Part shown: piece after piece, positions 60,512 to 64,000 of the stretch | Numbering within the stretch: position 1 is the first letter of the stretch | How the letters are laid out: each line of letters starts with the position of its first letter | DNA from: Desulfocapsa sp. | Lineage (GTDB): Bacteria > Desulfobacterota > Desulfobulbia > Desulfobulbales > Desulfocapsaceae | Length of the DNA: 64,000 bases | Assembly: GCA_013792135.1 (NCBI GenBank) | Contig: VMSP01000025.1 | Coordinates: 1-64,000 of the forward strand | Direction of reading: 5' to 3' | Position numbers and translations under genes: made by a program | Notes under the pieces: generated by a model | What the model was told of the DNA's origin: nothing | Seen by the model: the letters and a program-made list of their open reading frames with translations, nothing else | The model's database searches: none

Positions 60512-61443
60512 AAACCTCTGTTGATTGTCTCGCTTGTTTCATGGACCAGGCCCTGCGGGTGGCGCGGATCAGTTCGACTGACGAGACGGTGCATCTGGAA
60601 GTGGCCCGTGCTATCGCGGCCCTGCTGCCGCAGATGGAGATGTCGTTGACCCCGCCTGAGAATTCTGTGGCTGTGTATGCGACCATTGCCAGGCTTACCG
60701 GCTGTGCTGATCCCTATCTGGCCATAAAAAAAACGTCCAATGATCAGGCCCTTGCCATCCTTCCTGAACTCATCCGGGAAGTTGAAGAGAGCGAAGTGCC
60801 CTTGATTGCGGCCCTCCGTCTGGCCATTGCCGGTAATATTATTGATTACGGGGCCATGCGCAGTTTTGATGTGGGGAGTGCTCTGGCTCAAGCCAGAACG
60901 ATTCCTCTGGCTATTGATGCCAGCCGACAGTTGTTTGAGCTGGCCTGCCGATTGCCTGGGAAATCAAGGGTTCTCTTCCTGGCCGATAACTGCGGTGAGA
61001 TCGTCTATGACCTCCTGGTTATTCGTTGTCTTGTCGACCTGGGGCTGGATGTGACTGTGGCGGTGAAGGAAGGGCCTATTATTAACGACGCCCTGTTAGC
61101 TGATGCCCAAGCCTGCGGTCTTGATCGCTATGCCCGCATTATCACTAATGGGACGGCTTGTCCTGGAAGCCCCCTTGCCAGTTGTTCGCCTGAGTTTCTG
61201 CATGCCTTTCGGCAGGCTGATCTTATTCTTTCCAAGGGGCAGGGGAATTTTGAGACCTTGTCTGAGGCCGTTTACGAGAGCGATGCGGATATCTTCTTTC
61301 TTCTGACTATCAAGTGTCCGGTGGTTGGGGCCCATCTTGCTTGTCTGACCGGGAAATCTGTGGATGAATTTCCCGGTCACGGGGAAATGGTACTCTATTA
61401 CCCGGAGCGTTCAGCTGGCAGCTCGTGGCGTTCAGTAGTATGA
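60508..61443 (+). CDS. DUF89 (ARMT1-like) metal-dependent phosphatase family protein
   Basis: 311 residues. SVDCLACFMDQALRVARIS holds the CxxC near the N-terminus, common in prokaryotic DUF89 proteins. LFLADNCGEIVYDLLVI contains the metal-site Asp-Asn, and ILSKGQGNFETL is the second conserved site. DUF89 proteins in other organisms act as metal-dependent damage-control phosphatases on sugar or cofactor phosphates. The substrate here is unknown. Coupled to the TtcA-like gene by a 4-base overlap. Confidence 0.9.
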   Translation: MKTSVDCLACFMDQALRVARISSTDETVHLEVARAIAALLPQMEMSLTPPENSVAVYATIARLTGCADPYLAIKKTSNDQALAILPELIREVEESEVPLIAALRLAIAGNIIDYGAMRSFDVGSALAQARTIPLAIDASRQLFELACRLPGKSRVLFLADNCGEIVYDLLVIRCLVDLGLDVTVAVKEGPIINDALLADAQACGLDRYARIITNGTACPGSPLASCSPEFLHAFRQADLILSKGQGNFETLSEAVYESDADIFFLLTIKCPVVGAHLACLTGKSVDEFPGHGEMVLYYPERSAGSSWRSVV

Positions 61444-61508
61444 AGACACTGAAGAGATTTTTCTGATTGCTGAGCGCTTCCCTCTCTCATTTCACCAGAG
61501 TTTATTTT

Positions 61509-62876
61509 ATGAAAAAACGTATAGCGAATATCCTTGCTCTCCCGCAGGCAGGTGAACAGTTGCAGATTGCGGGATGGGTGAGAACCAGGCGGGATGCCAG
61601 CGGGTTTTCATTTATTGAGGTTAATGATGGTTCTTGTCTCGCCAATATTCAGGTGATTGCTGATCAGACCCTTGTTAATTATGGGGATGAGGTCAAAAAA
61701 CTCAGTGCCGGCTGCAGTGTACTGGTAACCGGTATTCTCCAGGAGTCACCGGCCAAGGGCCAAGCGGTGGAACTGCGGGCCACTGAGGTGAAAGTTCTGG
61801 GCTGGGCAGATCCTGAGTCCTATCCCTTGCAGAAAAAGCATCATTCCTTTGAGTTCCTGCGTAATATCAGCCATCTGCGTCCCCGCACCAATGCCCTGGG
61901 GGCAGTGGCCAGGGTTCGTTCGCGTCTTTCCTATGGAGTGCATACTTTTTTTCAGGAGCGGGGTTTTGTTCAGGTGCATACTCCCATCATTACCACCAGT
62001 GACTGTGAGGGTGCAGGCGAGATGTTTCAAGTCACAACTCCCTCTGTCACTTCTGCCGGGGAAGCCGGTAGTGAGTTCTTCGGCCGCCCTGCCGGTCTGA
62101 CCGTGAGCGGTCAGCTTCAGGCCGAGGTCTATGCCCAGGCCCTGGGCAATGTCTATACCTTCGGACCCACCTTCAGGGCGGAAAATTCCAATACCAGCCG
62201 GCATCTGGCCGAGTTCTGGATGGTGGAACCGGAGATGGCATTTTGCGACCTGCAGGGAAATAGAGAGGTGGCGGAAGAGATTCTCAAATATCTTCTGCGG
62301 CTGGTCCTGGCCGAATGCAGTGAGGATCTGGCCCTTTTTGACCGCTTTATTGCCAAGGGGCTGCTGGCCCGTCTCCAGCAGGTGGTCGATCACGACTTTG
62401 CCCATATCACTTATACCCAGGCGGTGGAGCAACTCCTGCAGTCGGGGCAGACTTTTACCTATCCGGTGCAGTGGGGGATTGACCTGCAATCAGAGCATGA
62501 ACGCTATCTGACGGAGACGATTTATCAGCGGCCGCTGATTGTCACCGATTATCCTGCAGCCATCAAACCCTTTTATATGCGGGTCAGCGATGATGGACGG
62601 ACAGTGGCGGCCATGGATATCCTGGTGCCGGGGATTGGCGAGATCATTGGCGGCAGCCAGCGTGAGGATAGGTATGATGTTCTTCTGGCCCGCATGCAGG
62701 AGGCAGGGATTGAAGCGAGTGGCTATGAATGGTATCTTGATCTCCGGCGCTACGGTACGGTTCCCCATTCCGGTTTTGGCCTGGGATTTGAGCGCTTGGT
62801 GCAGTTTGTCACCGGCATGGCCAATATCCGGGAGGTGATCCCCTTTCCGCGCACCCCCGGTTTTGCCCCCTGCTGA
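61509..62876 (+). CDS. asnS: Asparaginyl-tRNA synthetase
   Basis: Class IIb enzyme, 455 residues from ATG 61509 ([15 protein letters not shown]). An OB-fold anticodon domain ([20 protein letters not shown]) is followed by the catalytic domain: motif 2 [20 protein letters not shown] and motif 3 [15 protein letters not shown]. The Asn/Asp discrimination region and the short length point to AsnS. Presence of AsnS suggests direct asparaginylation; GatCAB dependence cannot be judged from this window. Confidence 0.95.
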   Translation: MKKRIANILALPQAGEQLQIAGWVRTRRDASGFSFIEVNDGSCLANIQVIADQTLVNYGDEVKKLSAGCSVLVTGILQESPAKGQAVELRATEVKVLGWADPESYPLQKKHHSFEFLRNISHLRPRTNALGAVARVRSRLSYGVHTFFQERGFVQVHTPIITTSDCEGAGEMFQVTTPSVTSAGEAGSEFFGRPAGLTVSGQLQAEVYAQALGNVYTFGPTFRAENSNTSRHLAEFWMVEPEMAFCDLQGNREVAEEILKYLLRLVLAECSEDLALFDRFIAKGLLARLQQVVDHDFAHITYTQAVEQLLQSGQTFTYPVQWGIDLQSEHERYLTETIYQRPLIVTDYPAAIKPFYMRVSDDGRTVAAMDILVPGIGEIIGGSQREDRYDVLLARMQEAGIEASGYEWYLDLRRYGTVPHSGFGLGFERLVQFVTGMANIREVIPFPRTPGFAPC

Positions 62877-62941
62877 GCCTGCTGTACATATGAGTTGTGT
62901 ATCTTTATAAATGCTGAATGCGATAGAGTCTGAGGGCCAAA

Positions 62942-63673
62942 ATGGAGAACGATAGTGTGAGTAAGGGGCCTGGTGTGCAAAGGATGTTTGATGCCATTGC
63001 CGGGTCGTATGACCTGATGAACCGGGTGATGACCCTGGGGCAGGACCAGCGTTGGCGGCGTTTTGTAGTCAGGAAAGCCCAGAATCCCGGGTCGGGCTGG
63101 GCACTGGATCTGGCTACCGGCACTGGCGATATTGCCGCTCTGACCCGGAGAACCTATCCTGAATGCCGGGTGCTTGGCGCTGATTTTTCCCAGAATATGC
63201 TGAAGGAGGCCGGGAAGAGGTTTGCTGCACTCGACATTGACTGGCAGGCCTGTGATGCCAATTTCCTGCCCTGTGCGGATAATAGTTTTGAGTCGGTGAC
63301 CTTTGGCTATCTCCTGAGAAATGTTGATGATGCCCTGGCGGTACTCAAAGAGGTGCATCGGGTGTTGAAGCCGGGCGGCCGGGTGGTCTGTTTGGATACC
63401 ACTCCCCCGCGGAAAAACCTTTTCTATCCCTTTGTCCGTTTCTATTTTCGTTTCGGTATCCCCTTTCTGGGTCGATTGATTGCTAAAGATGAGGCCGCTT
63501 ACGCCTATCTGACCGGTTCGACCATGGACTTTTACAGTGCTGATGCCCTGGCATCTCTCTTTGCCAAGGCCGGGTTCGAGGCTGTTGGCTATCAACGCTT
63601 TATGCTGGGAACCATTGGGATTCACTGGGGAAGGAAGAAGGATGCAACAGTTGGACAGTCTTCAGGGCTTTAA
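62942..63673 (+). CDS. Demethylmenaquinone/ubiquinone C-methyltransferase UbiE/MenG
   Basis: 243 residues, SAM-dependent. SAM motif I is ALDLATGTGDIA; FGYLLRNVDDALAVLKEVHR and VLKPGGRVVCLDTTPP are UbiE-type. It methylates the quinone ring in the last steps of menaquinone synthesis; given the anaerobic gene set, menaquinone is the expected product. Starts at ATG 62942, 65 bases after asnS. Confidence 0.93.
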   Translation: MENDSVSKGPGVQRMFDAIAGSYDLMNRVMTLGQDQRWRRFVVRKAQNPGSGWALDLATGTGDIAALTRRTYPECRVLGADFSQNMLKEAGKRFAALDIDWQACDANFLPCADNSFESVTFGYLLRNVDDALAVLKEVHRVLKPGGRVVCLDTTPPRKNLFYPFVRFYFRFGIPFLGRLIAKDEAAYAYLTGSTMDFYSADALASLFAKAGFEAVGYQRFMLGTIGIHWGRKKDATVGQSSGL

Positions 63674-63799
63674 CTGACAGTCTCAAAGACAGCAGACTAG
63701 CCATCTGCGAAGGTTGCTGAATAGTAATGGTCATGCAGTTGTTGCTCTCTTGAGGGAAACGATCTGATTTTGAATATAATTTGAAGGGAAGTGGATATC

Positions 63800-64000
63800 A
63801 TGCCTATCAAACCTGTGAAAATAAATACCGAGGAAGGAGAACGGGTTATTGCCTCCCTTCTTCATCGTTTTCAGCCCGCGGATGATTCCTGCCGGGCCAT
63901 TGTCGCCGAGATCCTGGCCGCGGTGCGGCAGCATGGGGATGCGGCTGTCCTCGAATATACCAGAAAATTTGACGCGCCGGATCTTGAGCTTAAGGATATG
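63800..64000 (+). CDS. hisD: Histidinol dehydrogenase, N-terminal part (runs off window)
   Basis: The first 67 codons, from ATG 63800, read MPIKPVKINTEEGERVIASL, then IVAEILAAVRQHGDAAVLEY and TRKFDAP. The VRxxGDxAVLEYTxKFD pattern is the N-terminal signature of HisD. The catalytic residues lie beyond the window. It starts about 127 bases after ubiE/menG. Together with hisB it suggests the histidine genes are dispersed on this chromosome. Confidence 0.85.
   Translation, partial: MPIKPVKINTEEGERVIASLLHRFQPADDSCRAIVAEILAAVRQHGDAAVLEYTRKFDAPDLELKDM

Overview
The window is a mostly housekeeping stretch of a Gram-negative, anaerobic-type bacterial chromosome. It best fits Desulfobacterota, probably near the Desulfobulbales. 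This assignment is an inference from gene content: an 11-type complex I lacking NuoEFG, an EtfA with a ferredoxin domain, a CooC-like ATPase, a multiheme cytochrome c lipoprotein, a PxxKW cysteine-rich protein, MenG/UbiE, and MlaA/MlaC outer-membrane lipid genes. No 16S gene is present to confirm it. Coding density is high, and the only RNA gene I can support is tRNA-Gly(GCC).

Layout. 1-925: start of an IS1595-type transposase (minus strand, running off the left edge) abutting a transporter gene that has lost its 5' end. 1018-2439: universal stress protein, a NifX/NifB-like cofactor-binding protein and a DUF134 regulator. 2613-8061 (minus): prfC, a DUF3047 exported protein, an unknown AT-rich gene and an RNase II-family exonuclease; then era (+). 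9380-13252 (minus): a damaged-looking locus of pentaheme cytochrome, U32-family protein, SDR-SCP2 protein and a hydrolase remnant. 13385-18608 (minus): ctpA, envC, ftsX, ftsE and a CooC-like ATPase. 18989-25284 (+): ileS-lspA, fabD, mlaA-mlaC and a cyclic-nucleotide-binding protein. 25630-37087 (+): a long lipid operon, rpmF-plsX-fabH-[acyl-CoA dehydrogenase-etfB-etfA]-fabG-acpP-fabF, followed by rpiB, glyA, nrdR and ribD. 37137-39903 (minus): a ParB-domain protein, an HU/IHF-type protein and pilC. 40694-52201 (minus): the complex I operon nuoA,B,C,D,H,I,J,K, two NuoL/Mrp-like subunits with a small membrane protein between them, then nuoM and nuoN. 52471-64000: a LysR regulator; aminotransferase, truA and argC; rpsI-rplM and tRNA-Gly; hisB; a lipoprotein; a TtcA-like enzyme with a DUF89 protein; asnS, ubiE/menG and the start of hisD.

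How the genes work together. The lipid operon covers phosphate acyl transfer (PlsX), initiation (FabH), reduction (FabG) and elongation (FabF, AcpP). Unusually, it encloses an acyl-CoA dehydrogenase/ETF module that could connect acyl-CoA redox chemistry to ferredoxin or quinone. The complex I operon has no NADH-input module, so a ferredoxin-like donor is likely, with menaquinone (MenG present) as probable acceptor. FtsEX, EnvC and CtpA form a cell-wall remodelling set.

Most unusual signals. (1) A family of composite palindromic intergenic elements sharing a junction like CGGC-ATAAGG, whose stem sequences differ between copies while pairing is kept. (2) Complex I with four antiporter-like subunits and an added small membrane protein. 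(3) A U32-family gene with an in-frame TGA at codon 48, in a locus with two further lesions. (4) The Acd/EtfBA module inside the fab operon. I did not find a CRISPR array, a prophage or a clear new defence system.
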